From an uncultured Magnetospirillum sp. (GTDB lineage Bacteria; Pseudomonadota; Alphaproteobacteria; Rhodospirillales; Magnetospirillaceae), in NCBI RefSeq assembly GCF_903853455.1, contig NZ_CAINTR010000019.1:1-64000 (forward strand): a stretch of 64,000 nt of DNA, given 5' to 3'. Numbering within the stretch: position 1 is the stretch's first letter; each line of letters begins with the position of its first letter. Both the position numbers and the translations under genes were made by a program. Positions 19,031-27,805 of this stretch are shown here, piece by piece. The notes below the pieces were generated by a model, which saw only the letters and a program-made list of their open reading frames with translations, was not told the DNA's origin and did no database searches.

Positions 19031-20143
19031 TCACCCCTCCCGCGTGTTGAAGTCGATGCGGGGATCGACCCAGTGATAGGTCAGGTCGCTGATCAGATTC
19101 AGCACCAGCCCCAGCAGGCTGAAGGCGTAGAGCGTGCCGAACATCACCGGATAGTCGCGGTTGCTGACCGCCTCGAAGCCCAGCAGGCCGATGCCGTCCA
19201 GCGAGAAGATGATCTCCACCAGCACCGAACCGGTGAACAGGATACCCACCAGGGCGCGGGGAAAGCCGGCGACGATCAGCAGCATGGCGTTGCGGAAGAT
19301 ATGGCCGTACAGCACGCGGCTCTCGCTCAGGCCCTTGGCCCGGGCGGTGACCACATACTGCTTGTTGATCTCCTCCAGGAAGGAGTTCTTGGTCAGCATG
19401 GTCAGCGAGGCGAACCCGCCCACCACCAGTGCCGTCACCGGCAGGGCCATGTGCCAGGCGTAGTCGGCGGCGCGGGCGAGGAAGGGCTGGCCCTCCATCC
19501 CCGGCGTCGATAACCCGCGCAGCGGGAACCATGCGAAATATTTGCCGCCGGCGAACACCACCACCAGGGCGATGGCGAACAGGAAGCCGGGCACGGCATA
19601 GCCGATGATCACCGCCCAGGAGGTGGCGATGTCGAAGCGCGAGCCGTCGGCCCGCGCCTTGGCGATGCCCAGCGGAATGGAGACCAGATAGATGATCAGG
19701 GTGCTCCACAGCCCCAGCGAGATGGAGACCGGCATCTTCTCCACCACCAGCCCCATCACCGAGACGTCGCGGTAGAAGCTCTTGCCGAAGTCGAAGCGCA
19801 CATACTGGCCCAGCATCTGGACGAAGCGCTCGGGCGCCGGCTTGTCGAAGCCGAACTGGGTCTCGATCTCCTTGATGAAGGCGGGGTCCAACCCCTGGGC
19901 GCCGCGATAGGCGCCCTGGTTGCCTTGGCTGCCCTGGCCGCGCGCCACCCTGGGCGCCGCGCTCTCGCCGCCGCCGGAGCCGGACACCCGGGCGGCGGCC
20001 TCCACATTGGTGCCCTGGATCTTGGAGATCATCAGCTCCACCGGCCCACCGGGCGCGAACTGCACCACCACGAAATTGACCAGCATGATGCCCAGCAGGG
20101 TCAGCGGGATCAGCATCAGGCGGCGGAGCGTATAGGCGATCAT
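19031..20143 (-). CDS. yejB: Peptide ABC transporter permease
   Basis: 370 residues, OppB/DppB type: N-terminus MIAYTLRRLMLIPLTLLGIM, the family pattern FVVVQFAPGGPVE, then a glycine/serine-rich loop (about residues 55-95) and five further helices with the loop VVTARAKGLSESRVLYGHIF. The start is fixed by an ATGA overlap with the yejA stop. It is the partner channel to YejE. Confidence 0.93.
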   Translation of the reverse strand: MIAYTLRRLMLIPLTLLGIMLVNFVVVQFAPGGPVELMISKIQGTNVEAAARVSGSGGGESAAPRVARGQGSQGNQGAYRGAQGLDPAFIKEIETQFGFDKPAPERFVQMLGQYVRFDFGKSFYRDVSVMGLVVEKMPVSISLGLWSTLIIYLVSIPLGIAKARADGSRFDIATSWAVIIGYAVPGFLFAIALVVVFAGGKYFAWFPLRGLSTPGMEGQPFLARAADYAWHMALPVTALVVGGFASLTMLTKNSFLEEINKQYVVTARAKGLSESRVLYGHIFRNAMLLIVAGFPRALVGILFTGSVLVEIIFSLDGIGLLGFEAVSNRDYPVMFGTLYAFSLLGLVLNLISDLTYHWVDPRIDFNTREG

Positions 20144-21924
20144 GGCTTGGCCCACCAGGTCAGCATCTGCACCCCGGCGGCGGGGGTGACCGCCGGCCGG
20201 CCGAACTTGTCCCACCATACCAGCCGGTCGCTGCCGAGATACCAGTGGGGGATGACGTAGTGGTTCCACAGCAGCACCCGGTCCAGCGCCCGGGTGCGGG
20301 CCACCAAGGTGTCGCGGTCGGGGGCGGCGATGACCAGGTCCACCAGGGCGTCGACGGCGGGATTCTTGATGCCGGCCAGATTCTGGCCGCCGGGGTGGTC
20401 GGCGGATTCGCTGCCCCAGAAGCTGGCTTGCTCGTTGCCGGGCGACTGGGACTCGCCCCAGACGTTGACCACCATGTCGAAGTCGTAGTGGTCGAGGCGG
20501 TTCTTGTACTGGGCGGTATCGACGGTGCGCACATTGGCCTCGATCCCGAGGCGGGCGAGGTTGCGGGCGAAGGGCAGGGCGATGCGCTCCCAGGTGGGCT
20601 GGACCAGCAGGATCTCGAAGGCGAAGGGACGGCCGTCCTTGACCAGCTTGCCGTCCTCCACCCGCCAGCCGGCCTGCTCCAGCAGGGCCATGGCCTTGCG
20701 CAGATTGGGCCGGATGGCGCCGTCGCCCTCGGTGGCGGGGGGACGGTAGACGGTGGTGAAGACCTCGGGCGGCACCGTGTCGCGCAGGGGCTCCAGCACC
20801 TTCAGCTCCAGCGGTCCCGGCAGGCCGGTGGCCGCCAGCTCCGAGTTGGCGAAATAACTGCCGGTGCGCTTGTACTGGCCGTAGAACAGGGTCTTGTTGG
20901 TCCATTCGAAGTCGAAGGCGTAGGCCAGCGCCTGACGCACCAGCGGGTCCTTGAACAGGTCGCGGCGCAGGTTGAAGGCGAAGGCCTGCATGCCGGCCGG
21001 GCGCTGGTTGGACAGCGCCTCCTTGCGGCCGCGTCCATCCGCCAGCCCGGCCCAGTCGTCATAGGCGGTGGCCCATTTGCGCGCCTCGTTCTCCAGCCGC
21101 CAGTCGTATTCGCCGGCCTTGAACGCCTCCAGCGCCACGGTGGTGTCGCGGTAGCTGTCGTAGCGGATGCGGTCGAAATTGTCCTCGCCCTTGCGCACGG
21201 GCAGGTTGGCGCCCCAGTAATCCTTGACCCGCTCATAGGTGATGGTGCGGCCGGTCTCGGACGTCACGACCCGGTAGGGGCCGCTGCCCAGCGGCGGCTC
21301 CAATGTGGTGGCGGCGAAGTCGCGGCCCTGCCAGTAATGCTTGGGCAGCACCGGCAGCTGTCCCAGGATCAGCGGCAATTCGCGGTTGTCGCCCGGCTTG
21401 AAGCTGAACCTGACCCGGCGTTCCCCCAGCTTTTCCACCTTGTCCACGGCGGCGTAGTAGAAGCGGAAGCGGGGATGGCCCTTGGCCTTGAGGATCTCGA
21501 ACGAGAACACCACGTCGTCGGCGGTGATGGGCTTGCCGTCGTGCCAGCGGGCCTGCGGCCGTAAATTATAGATCACCCAGGAGCGGTCGGGGGGCGTCTC
21601 CAGCGATTCGGCGATCAGGCCGTATTCGGAAAAGGCCTCGTCGGCCGAGCCGGTCATCAGGGTCTCGAACGGCAGGTCGGCGCCGCCCGGCGGCTCACCC
21701 TTGACGATGAAGGGATTGAGCGAATCCCAGCCGCCGATCTCGGCGAGGCGGATCTCGCCGCCCTTGGGGGCGTCGGGGTTGACGTAGTCAAAATGGGTGA
21801 AGCCGTCCGGGTACTTGACGGTGCCGTGCATGGCGATGCCGTGGACCGGCTTGACCGTCTCGGCCTCGGCCTCGGCGGCGAGGAGCAGGGCGGCCAGGAA
21901 GAGGATGAGAACGCGGATGGCCAT
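20140..21924 (-). CDS. yejA: Peptide ABC transporter substrate-binding protein (SBP family 5)
   Basis: 594 residues. A signal peptide (MAIRVLILFLAALLLAAEAEA) precedes a family-5 binding protein, with GIAMHGTVKYPDGFTHFDYV near the mature start, and the YejA hallmark blocks WVIYNLRPQARWHDGKPITA and FDFEWTNKTLFYGQYKR. It binds peptides in the periplasm and delivers them to YejBEF. First gene of the yej set; it starts seven bases after the phosphatase gene upstream, suggesting cotranscription. Confidence 0.93.
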   Translation of the reverse strand: MAIRVLILFLAALLLAAEAEAETVKPVHGIAMHGTVKYPDGFTHFDYVNPDAPKGGEIRLAEIGGWDSLNPFIVKGEPPGGADLPFETLMTGSADEAFSEYGLIAESLETPPDRSWVIYNLRPQARWHDGKPITADDVVFSFEILKAKGHPRFRFYYAAVDKVEKLGERRVRFSFKPGDNRELPLILGQLPVLPKHYWQGRDFAATTLEPPLGSGPYRVVTSETGRTITYERVKDYWGANLPVRKGEDNFDRIRYDSYRDTTVALEAFKAGEYDWRLENEARKWATAYDDWAGLADGRGRKEALSNQRPAGMQAFAFNLRRDLFKDPLVRQALAYAFDFEWTNKTLFYGQYKRTGSYFANSELAATGLPGPLELKVLEPLRDTVPPEVFTTVYRPPATEGDGAIRPNLRKAMALLEQAGWRVEDGKLVKDGRPFAFEILLVQPTWERIALPFARNLARLGIEANVRTVDTAQYKNRLDHYDFDMVVNVWGESQSPGNEQASFWGSESADHPGGQNLAGIKNPAVDALVDLVIAAPDRDTLVARTRALDRVLLWNHYVIPHWYLGSDRLVWWDKFGRPAVTPAAGVQMLTWWAKP

Positions 21925-21931
21925 GGGGCTC

Positions 21932-23581
21932 CTAAGCCTTCGGCCGAAAGGCGACGAAGGTCATGTCGTCGCGCCACGGCTGGTCGCCGCGCCACCGGTC
22001 CAGGGTAGCGAACAGCCCTTCCTTCTGCTGCTCCAGCGGCAGATGGGCGAGGCCCACCAGGGTCTCCTGCAACCGCCGGCGGCCGAACAGCCGCTGGGAG
22101 GGGCCGCCCATATGGTCGATCACTCCGTCGGTATAGAGGTAGAAGGTGGCGCCGGGAGTGATGGGGACCACATGGCTGACGAAGGTGGCGTCGGGTGGCG
22201 AGTCGCGATAGCCCAGGCTGCGGCGGTCGCCCTTGATCACCCGCATATGGCCGTCCGCCCAGACCATCAGCGGCAGGTTGGCGCCGGCGAAGGTCACCAC
22301 GCCGCGATCATGGTCGAGAACGCAGATGGCGGCGTCGAGGCCGTCGTCGGCGGGGGCGTCGGCCCGGTCCTGGCGCAGCGCCGACTTCACCAGGAAATTG
22401 AGCAGGGCCAGGATCACCGCCGGGTCGTCATGGCCGTGATGGTGCAGGATGCGCGCCAGGATCGACGACACCACCGCGGTCATGAAGGCGCCGGGGACGC
22501 CGTGGCCGGTGCAGTCCATCACCGCGATCACCGCCTTGTCGCCGAACTTGCCGGTCCAGTAGTAGTCGCCGCCGACGATGTCGAACGGCCGCCAGCCGAC
22601 GGTGATCTCGTCCACCGCGCCGTCCAGGGCGGCGGCGTCGGGCAGCAGGGCGGTCTGGATGCGGCTGGCGTAGCGGATGCCGTCGGAGATGAAGCGGTTG
22701 GCCTTTTCCAACTGGGTGTTGGCGCGCTCGACCTCTTCCTTCTCGCGCGCCAGTTCGGCGGTGCGCTCCAGCACCCGCTGTTCCAGGTCGCGGGCCAGTG
22801 CCGCCAGTTCGGCCTCGGCGGCGTCGCGCCCCAACAAGCCGGCCTGGGATTCCGCCAGCAGCGAATTGACGGTGGTGACCAGCAGCCCCAGTTCGTCGCC
22901 CTCGTGGCGGTGGGGCAGGTCGATCAGGAAGGCGCCGGGCCGGCCGGGATCGACGGTGGCGATGGCGCCGGTGATCTTGAGCAGGGGTTTGGTGATCAGG
23001 GCATAGAACACCGCCACCACCAGCAGGCACAGCAGGACGGTGCGGGCCAGCCCGGAGGCGGCGCTGGCGGTGATGTGGCTGAGATAGCGGTCGAGCAGAC
23101 GGCCGGGATCGAGCTTGAGCTCCAGCCGGCCCACATCCACGTGGTTCTGCTGCTGCGAGGTTTGCAGCGCCAGGGAATAGGTGACGATGTCGCCGAACAG
23201 CCGCTGGGCCAGCTCCGGCAGGGCGGTGGCGGTGGCGGGACGGTGCATCTGTCCCAGCACGTCGCCGAAATTGTCGGTCAGCCGGACCTCGGCCACCAGG
23301 GGATTGAGCATCAGGCCGTTGGCGACCTCGCCGGCGAGGTCGGCGCTCAGCAGATAAGCGGATTCCACCGCCAGTCCCCGCACCAGCGCCAGGTTGGCGG
23401 TGGTGGACTCCTGGAGCTCCTGGCGCATGGCGCGGTAGTCGGCCATCAGGTCCCAGGCCCCGGCCGCCACCCCCAGGCCGAGGGCGATGACCAGCGTCGC
23501 CACCGCCTGCTTGAACGACAGGCCGTGCAGAACCCCGACCGTGCGTCGGCTGGATTGTTCCCTGGGAGCGTGTTGCTGCAC
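21932..23581 (-). CDS. Membrane-bound SpoIIE-type (PP2C) serine phosphatase with HAMP domain
   Basis: 549 residues. One helix near residues 25-45, a periplasmic sensor of roughly 160 residues, a second helix (TVLLCLLVVAVFYALITKPL), a HAMP linker, a coiled coil (VLERTAELAREKEEVERAN), then a SpoIIE/RsbU phosphatase with metal-binding motifs FDIVGGDYYW, VMDCTGHGVPGAFMT, LYTDGV and the final DDMTFVAF. The layout resembles SiaA/RsbU-type partner-switching phosphatases. No anti-sigma antagonist gene is next to it. It is separated from yejA by only seven bases. Confidence 0.88.
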   Translation of the reverse strand: MQQHAPREQSSRRTVGVLHGLSFKQAVATLVIALGLGVAAGAWDLMADYRAMRQELQESTTANLALVRGLAVESAYLLSADLAGEVANGLMLNPLVAEVRLTDNFGDVLGQMHRPATATALPELAQRLFGDIVTYSLALQTSQQQNHVDVGRLELKLDPGRLLDRYLSHITASAASGLARTVLLCLLVVAVFYALITKPLLKITGAIATVDPGRPGAFLIDLPHRHEGDELGLLVTTVNSLLAESQAGLLGRDAAEAELAALARDLEQRVLERTAELAREKEEVERANTQLEKANRFISDGIRYASRIQTALLPDAAALDGAVDEITVGWRPFDIVGGDYYWTGKFGDKAVIAVMDCTGHGVPGAFMTAVVSSILARILHHHGHDDPAVILALLNFLVKSALRQDRADAPADDGLDAAICVLDHDRGVVTFAGANLPLMVWADGHMRVIKGDRRSLGYRDSPPDATFVSHVVPITPGATFYLYTDGVIDHMGGPSQRLFGRRRLQETLVGLAHLPLEQQKEGLFATLDRWRGDQPWRDDMTFVAFRPKA

Positions 23582-23709
23582 CGAAAATTACCCTGAACCG
23601 AGGTGATCACCCGACATGATATGCGTCGCGGCGACGGTGTCACGTCATAATAAGGGGTCGGGGGGGACAGGGTAGGGAAAAATGCCTCCCCCGCGAGGGA
23701 GGGGGGGAG

Positions 23710-24072
23710 TCAGTCTTCCCGGTGCGGCGACTCGGCTTCGGCCCGGCGGCGTTGGGCCAGGGAATGTTCGGTGGCGAAGGAGCAGGCGGTATCCAGGATC
23801 AGGATGGCGCCGGCCAGCTTTCCCCAGGCCTCGCTCTGCTCGGGCGATTTCGGCCTCAACTCGCCGCGCAGATCCACCAGCAGCCGCATCAGGGTGCGCC
23901 CCGGCATCAGTTCGATGGGGATATCGGGCAGCGCCGCCACGGAGAAGGCCTCCTGCACCGCCGTCAGACTGGCACGGATATAGTCGCTATCGGTGGGATC
24001 CAACGCCAGGATCTGGTTCGGCGCCTTGCGAACAAGCCGCTCGCCGGCGAGATCGGTCAGGGGGCGATCCAT
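23710..24072 (-). CDS. Hypothetical protein
   Basis: 120 residues with no recognised family. It is soluble and helix-rich; a central stretch reads PIELMPGRTLMRLLVDLRGE, and the tail is charged. AAAGGAAA lies upstream of the ATG at a good distance. It is transcribed toward the phosphatase gene (128 bases away), so it may belong to that signalling unit, and is divergent from the SagB-type gene. Function unknown. Confidence 0.6.
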   Translation of the reverse strand: MDRPLTDLAGERLVRKAPNQILALDPTDSDYIRASLTAVQEAFSVAALPDIPIELMPGRTLMRLLVDLRGELRPKSPEQSEAWGKLAGAILILDTACSFATEHSLAQRRRAEAESPHRED

Positions 24073-24150
24073 GATCTGGTTTCCTTTGGCGCCGCTTCGG
24101 TCTGCTATGGTTCCAATATGGGGCGGCAAGACGCAAGGGAGAAGATGGTC

Positions 24151-25737
24151 ATGGACGATAAGTCGCTGACGGAAATCCGGGCCTATCACCACCGCACCAA
24201 GCATTCCTCGCGACGCTACGCCCTGGGGCCGTCATTCCTCGATTGGGACAGTCAGGCCGATCCGTTCCGCCGCTTCGACGGCGCCCGCCGGGTGGCGTTG
24301 CCGCTGGGGCTCGACCGCCCGACGCCGGGCTTCGACCGGTTGGACCAGGGCGCGCCGGCGGCGCTGGACGCCGGTTCGCTGGGGCTGTTCCTGGAACTGG
24401 CGCTGGGCCTGTCGGCGTGGAAGGAGGCCGGCGGCGGCCGCTGGGCACTGCGCAACAATCCCAGCAGCGGCAATCTGCACCCCACCGAGGGCTGGGTGGT
24501 GCTGCCGAAGCTGGCCGGGATCGGCGACGGGCCGGCGCTGTACCACTACGCCCCCCTGTTCAACGGGCTGGAGGAGCGCTGCCGGCTGGAGCGGCTGCCG
24601 GCCGAGCTGCCGCCGGGGGCGTTCCTGCTGGCGCTGTCATCGGTGCCCTGGCGCGAGGCCTGGAAATACGGCGAGCGCGCCTTTCGCTATTGCCAGCACG
24701 ATGCCGGCCATGCCCTGGCGGCGGCGGCCTATGCCGGCGCCTGCCTGGGATGGCATGTGCGCGCCCTGACGGTGCCCGGCGACGAGACCCTGACCCGTCT
24801 GCTGGGGCTGGGGCGTCCCGACGCCCATCACCCGCGCGAGGCCGAGCATCCCGACCTGATCGCGGTGGTGTCGCCGGAACCGGTGGGTGAGGTGGCGCTG
24901 GAGGCGGTGGCGGGAGAATGGTTCGGCGCCGCCAATCGCCTCAGCGAGGATCACGAGCCCTGGCCGGCGGTGGACCGCGCCCTGGTGGTCAGCCAGCGTC
25001 CCGACACGCCGGTTCCGCCGCCGCCGGTCGCGGTCGCCTCCCCCGATCTGCCGACGAGTCCCGAGATGGCGGGGGCGATCATCCGTCGTCGCCGCAGCGC
25101 CCAGCGCATGGACGGCGTCACCGGCATGGGGCGGCCGGCCTTCTTCCGCCTGCTCGCCCGCACCCTGCCCGATGCCGGGCGGGTGCCGTGGGGCGCCTTT
25201 CCCTGGCCGCCGCGTCTGGCCCTGGCGCTGTTCGTCCACCGGGTGGAGGGGCTGGCGCCGGGGCTCTACATCCTGATCCGCGATCCGGAGTCGCTGGAGC
25301 GGCTGCGGCAAGCCGGCGAGAGCGATTTCGTCTGGGAGCCGGTGGCGGACAGCGGCCTGCCGCTCTACCTGCTCCAGGCCGGCGATCTGCGGGAGATCTC
25401 GGCGCATCTGTCGTGCCAGCAGGGCATCGCCGGCCAGGGGGCCTTCAGCCTGGGCATGGTGGCCGATTTCGACCGCACCCTGGCCGAGGACGGCGCCTGG
25501 GCCTATCGCCGCCTGTTCTGGGAGGCGGGGATGATCGGCCAAGTGCTGTACCTGGAAGCCACCGCCGCCGGCCTGGCGGGAACCGGCATCGGCTGTTACC
25601 ACGACGACGAGGTCCACGACCTGCTGGGCTTCGCCACCGGCGACACGGCGTGGCAGTCGCTCTACCACTTCACCGTCGGCGGCGCGGTGGAAGACACCCG
25701 CATCGCCACCGCCCCGGCCTATGGGCATTTGGGGTAG
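24151..25737 (+). CDS. SagB/ThcOx-type nitroreductase-fold oxidoreductase, double domain
   Basis: 528 residues. The N-terminal block YHHRTKHSSRRYALGP is the hallmark of SagB/ThcOx proteins. Two nitroreductase (FMN) domains follow: the first has RWALRNNPSSGNLHPTEGW with the FMN-binding RNNPSSGN, the second begins AGAIIRRRRSAQRMDG and ends near GTGIGCYHDDEVHDLLG. SagB proteins oxidise azolines to azoles in peptide natural products, but no YcaO, precursor peptide or transporter gene is nearby, so the substrate is unknown. ATG 24145 is an alternative start; AAGGGAG spacing favours 24151. Confidence 0.85.
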   Translation: MDDKSLTEIRAYHHRTKHSSRRYALGPSFLDWDSQADPFRRFDGARRVALPLGLDRPTPGFDRLDQGAPAALDAGSLGLFLELALGLSAWKEAGGGRWALRNNPSSGNLHPTEGWVVLPKLAGIGDGPALYHYAPLFNGLEERCRLERLPAELPPGAFLLALSSVPWREAWKYGERAFRYCQHDAGHALAAAAYAGACLGWHVRALTVPGDETLTRLLGLGRPDAHHPREAEHPDLIAVVSPEPVGEVALEAVAGEWFGAANRLSEDHEPWPAVDRALVVSQRPDTPVPPPPVAVASPDLPTSPEMAGAIIRRRRSAQRMDGVTGMGRPAFFRLLARTLPDAGRVPWGAFPWPPRLALALFVHRVEGLAPGLYILIRDPESLERLRQAGESDFVWEPVADSGLPLYLLQAGDLREISAHLSCQQGIAGQGAFSLGMVADFDRTLAEDGAWAYRRLFWEAGMIGQVLYLEATAAGLAGTGIGCYHDDEVHDLLGFATGDTAWQSLYHFTVGGAVEDTRIATAPAYGHLG

Positions 25738-25914
25738 GGGGATGGCCGCGAGTGAGCCGGAGGGGAGATTCGCGCCCATGGCGGTCATCCAATAGCCTGA
25801 GCGCAGCGCTCGAAAGCGGCCACTGGGGTGACTGCCGGGTATGTCGCTGATGTGCCAGATTCGGTCAGCTGGTGCCGAGTTCGGCTTGGTAGAGGCATTC
25901 CTTCGACGGGCAGT
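25738..25914. other. Intergenic, no gene seen
   Basis: This stretch separates the SagB-type gene from the convergent diguanylate cyclase gene. Short open frames exist on both strands but lack ribosome sites and recognisable content. Base composition shifts here toward the AT-richer cyclase gene, so it is a likely edge of the accessory segment. Confidence 0.4.
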
Positions 25915-27255
25915 TCATCCTCTGGCTGCAATGTTTGCCTGCGAAGAGAATGAATATTGGTTACCGCCTGCGGTTTTCGCCGCATACATCGCTTTGTCGG
26001 CGTTCCTGATCAAATCCGCGCTCCCGCGGGCATCCTGCGGGGCCACGGTTAGCCCAATGCTGGCCGAGATACGAACAGTGTTATTAAGAATCTGAAACGG
26101 ACTTGCCAGCTCGGTCAGAATCTTCCCGGCTACGAGCTCGGCCTGCTGGGGGTCAGACAGGTTTTGCATGACCACCGTGAACTCGTCACCGCCCAAGCGC
26201 GCGACCGTGTCGCTTTCACGGATACATGCGCGAAGGCGGTCTGCCACCAGCCGCAACAGAATGTCGCCCGTCTCGTGACCGAATTGATCATTGGCGGCTT
26301 TGAAGTGGTCGAGATCGATAAACAACAAAGCCGTACCTGTGCCGACCCGTTCGGCATGTTTGATCTCTTGCTCCATGCGGTCGATAAACAATTGCCGATT
26401 GGGCAGGCCGGTTAATGAATCGTAATTGGCCTGGTTCCAGTTTTGGTCTTCCCTTCTCTTACGCTCTGTGATGTTGTGAGCCGTGCCCGCCACGGCATCC
26501 ACCATGCCTTTCGCGTCAAAAGACGGAACTAAACAGTAATCGTAATGTTCAGTCTGCCCGCCCGGCACCGCATGGGGCATTTCCCCGCTAAATTGTTTCT
26601 TTGAACGGATGACTGCGTCAATCTGCTGCTGCAGTTCGGTGGCATTGGCTAAGCCAAGGTCAACGAAATTTTTGCCGACCAATTGATCCGCCGGCAGGAC
26701 AAAGAATTCCGCCGCTGCCCTGTTGGCATAGGAAAACCGGCCCTCCAGCGTGACGATGAAGCTGATGTTGGGCAACGACGACAAAATCGCATCGAAAGCG
26801 CGTTTCTGAAGCTCTTTTTCGGCTGAGTAACTGGTCGAAGATTCATTGATTAACTGGTCGATCGCTTCGTTGAACCGGATGAGGTCTGCCATGACGATGG
26901 CAGTTAGCGGTTGGTCGATAATCTCCGTTTGCCAGGATCGGGTGACGCTGGCGCGCAGGGCACGATATTCCGCCAACGCCGCATCGAGACTGAAGCCGAG
27001 AGCCAAGCGCTCCCTGCCATGGTCGGTGGCGGCCGTATCTTCTGAGTCGTTTTGACCGGTCGATTTGGCGACTTCTTGCTCCTTTGTTTCCGGCTGGGCA
27101 AGATCCTTCGCGATGTCTTTGAGCATTTTTTTTGCGTGATCGCGCAACGCGACCTGGTCCAAACCATGATCGGCTGGCAGCAGCGAACACGCGAAATCTT
27201 CCCACTCCTGGAGAATGGTTTCGAGATTATCGAGTATGAATTTTGAAAGGCGCAT
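25915..27255 (-). CDS. Diguanylate cyclase with RsbR-like N-terminal and PAS domains
   Basis: 446 residues, apparently cytoplasmic. The N-terminal ~140 residues resemble the RsbRD-type helical sensor (ILDNLETILQEWEDFACSLL). A PAS domain follows (about 150-265, FIVTLEGRFSYANRAAAEFF), then a GGDEF domain with active-site GGDEF at 355-359 and the inhibitory I-site R346-ES-D349 five residues ahead. It should make cyclic di-GMP with product feedback. Codon use is visibly less GC-rich than in neighbouring genes, suggesting transfer. A poly-T run occurs inside the gene near 27127. Confidence 0.9.
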   Translation of the reverse strand: MRLSKFILDNLETILQEWEDFACSLLPADHGLDQVALRDHAKKMLKDIAKDLAQPETKEQEVAKSTGQNDSEDTAATDHGRERLALGFSLDAALAEYRALRASVTRSWQTEIIDQPLTAIVMADLIRFNEAIDQLINESSTSYSAEKELQKRAFDAILSSLPNISFIVTLEGRFSYANRAAAEFFVLPADQLVGKNFVDLGLANATELQQQIDAVIRSKKQFSGEMPHAVPGGQTEHYDYCLVPSFDAKGMVDAVAGTAHNITERKRREDQNWNQANYDSLTGLPNRQLFIDRMEQEIKHAERVGTGTALLFIDLDHFKAANDQFGHETGDILLRLVADRLRACIRESDTVARLGGDEFTVVMQNLSDPQQAELVAGKILTELASPFQILNNTVRISASIGLTVAPQDARGSADLIRNADKAMYAAKTAGGNQYSFSSQANIAARG

Positions 27256-27506
27256 CTGTGTCCTCGCGCGTTCGACGGCGGTTAACCCGTCTTATTCACC
27301 GGGTCGCGAAGAATATGACAGGCTAGGTGCTTTCTAGTCCCGCCACCCGCGAATAAGAAGGATCGGATTGTACTTAGGCGGATGACCGGATTGGGTCAGT
27401 TGTCGCTGAAGCACCTTTCCGCGATAGCGTCCGCTTTCCCTGTTTTTCGTCCAAAAACCGCCCTTCCGCTTCCGGCCCCAATTCGGTCATTCCCGACACC
27501 CCCTCC

Positions 27507-27585
27507 CTAACCCACCCGTCCCCGCGTCGCGACCAGGTCGTCGCGGGCGTGGTCGTAGGCCAGCCGGAAAGCCAACAGCCTCGAC
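27507..27585 (-). pseudogene. 3' remnant of a second TAXI-family gene
   Basis: On the minus strand, AFRLAYDHARDDLVATRGRV is followed by Gly and a stop. The intact TAXI gene 0.5 kb away ends AFRLAYDHAREDLITARGRL then Val and a stop. The DNA is also similar but with many synonymous differences, so this is an older paralogue end rather than a fresh duplication. Everything upstream has been replaced by the toxin/antitoxin segment. Confidence 0.7.
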
Positions 27586-27614
27586 TTGCGGCCGCATATA
27601 AAATTTTGTATAGT
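27586..27614 (+). promoter_or_regulatory. Predicted sigma-70 promoter of the toxin/antitoxin pair
   Basis: TTGCGG (27586-27591) and TATAGT (27609-27614) are separated by 17 bases. The predicted start (about 27621) falls almost on the toxin ATG at 27622, so the transcript would be leaderless. Confidence 0.55.
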
Positions 27615-27621
27615 TACCGTG

Positions 27622-27792
27622 ATGAATGACCGCGCTAAACCCATCGAATTCCGTGGAGGTGCCCTGGACGATCTCCGGGACTTTCCGATTGCCGCCCGGC
27701 GGGAAGCTGGTCACCAACTTGATCTGGTGCAGCGAGGGCGCGATCCCGACGACTGGAAGCCCAAGAGCGCCACGGGTAAAGGTGTCTGCTGA
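27622..27792 (+). pseudogene. Truncated RelE/HigB-type (Gp49-like) toxin
   Basis: 56 residues remain. KPIEFRGGALDDLRDFPIAA, then RREAGHQLDLVQRG and PDDWKP, match the N-terminal half of phage Gp49-like/HigB ribonuclease toxins, which are normally about 100-120 residues. The frame stops right after GKGV, where the family continues with a conserved EIR strand and the catalytic C-terminal half. The missing half is not found downstream, where the antitoxin begins 13 bases later. It is probably inactive. Confidence 0.75.
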
Positions 27793-27805
27793 AGGAGATG
27801 GGCCC

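Larger units (their letters stand above)
27256..27621. other. Intergenic region with remnants
   Basis: It holds the upstream region of the cyclase gene (27256-27500, no gene seen, AT-richer than average), then a decayed TAXI gene end (27507-27585) and a promoter for the toxin/antitoxin pair (27586-27614). Confidence 0.5.

Noticed and set aside
23640-23709. G-rich tract as a possible quadruplex or origin
   Set aside because: Only a short GGGGGGG run and an imperfect CCTCCCCC/GGGAGGGG hairpin; it is no more than a possible terminator for the small gene beside it.
25785-26095. Short frames on both strands near the end of the diguanylate cyclase
   Set aside because: No ribosome sites, no recognisable domains; the plus-strand one overlaps the cyclase gene.
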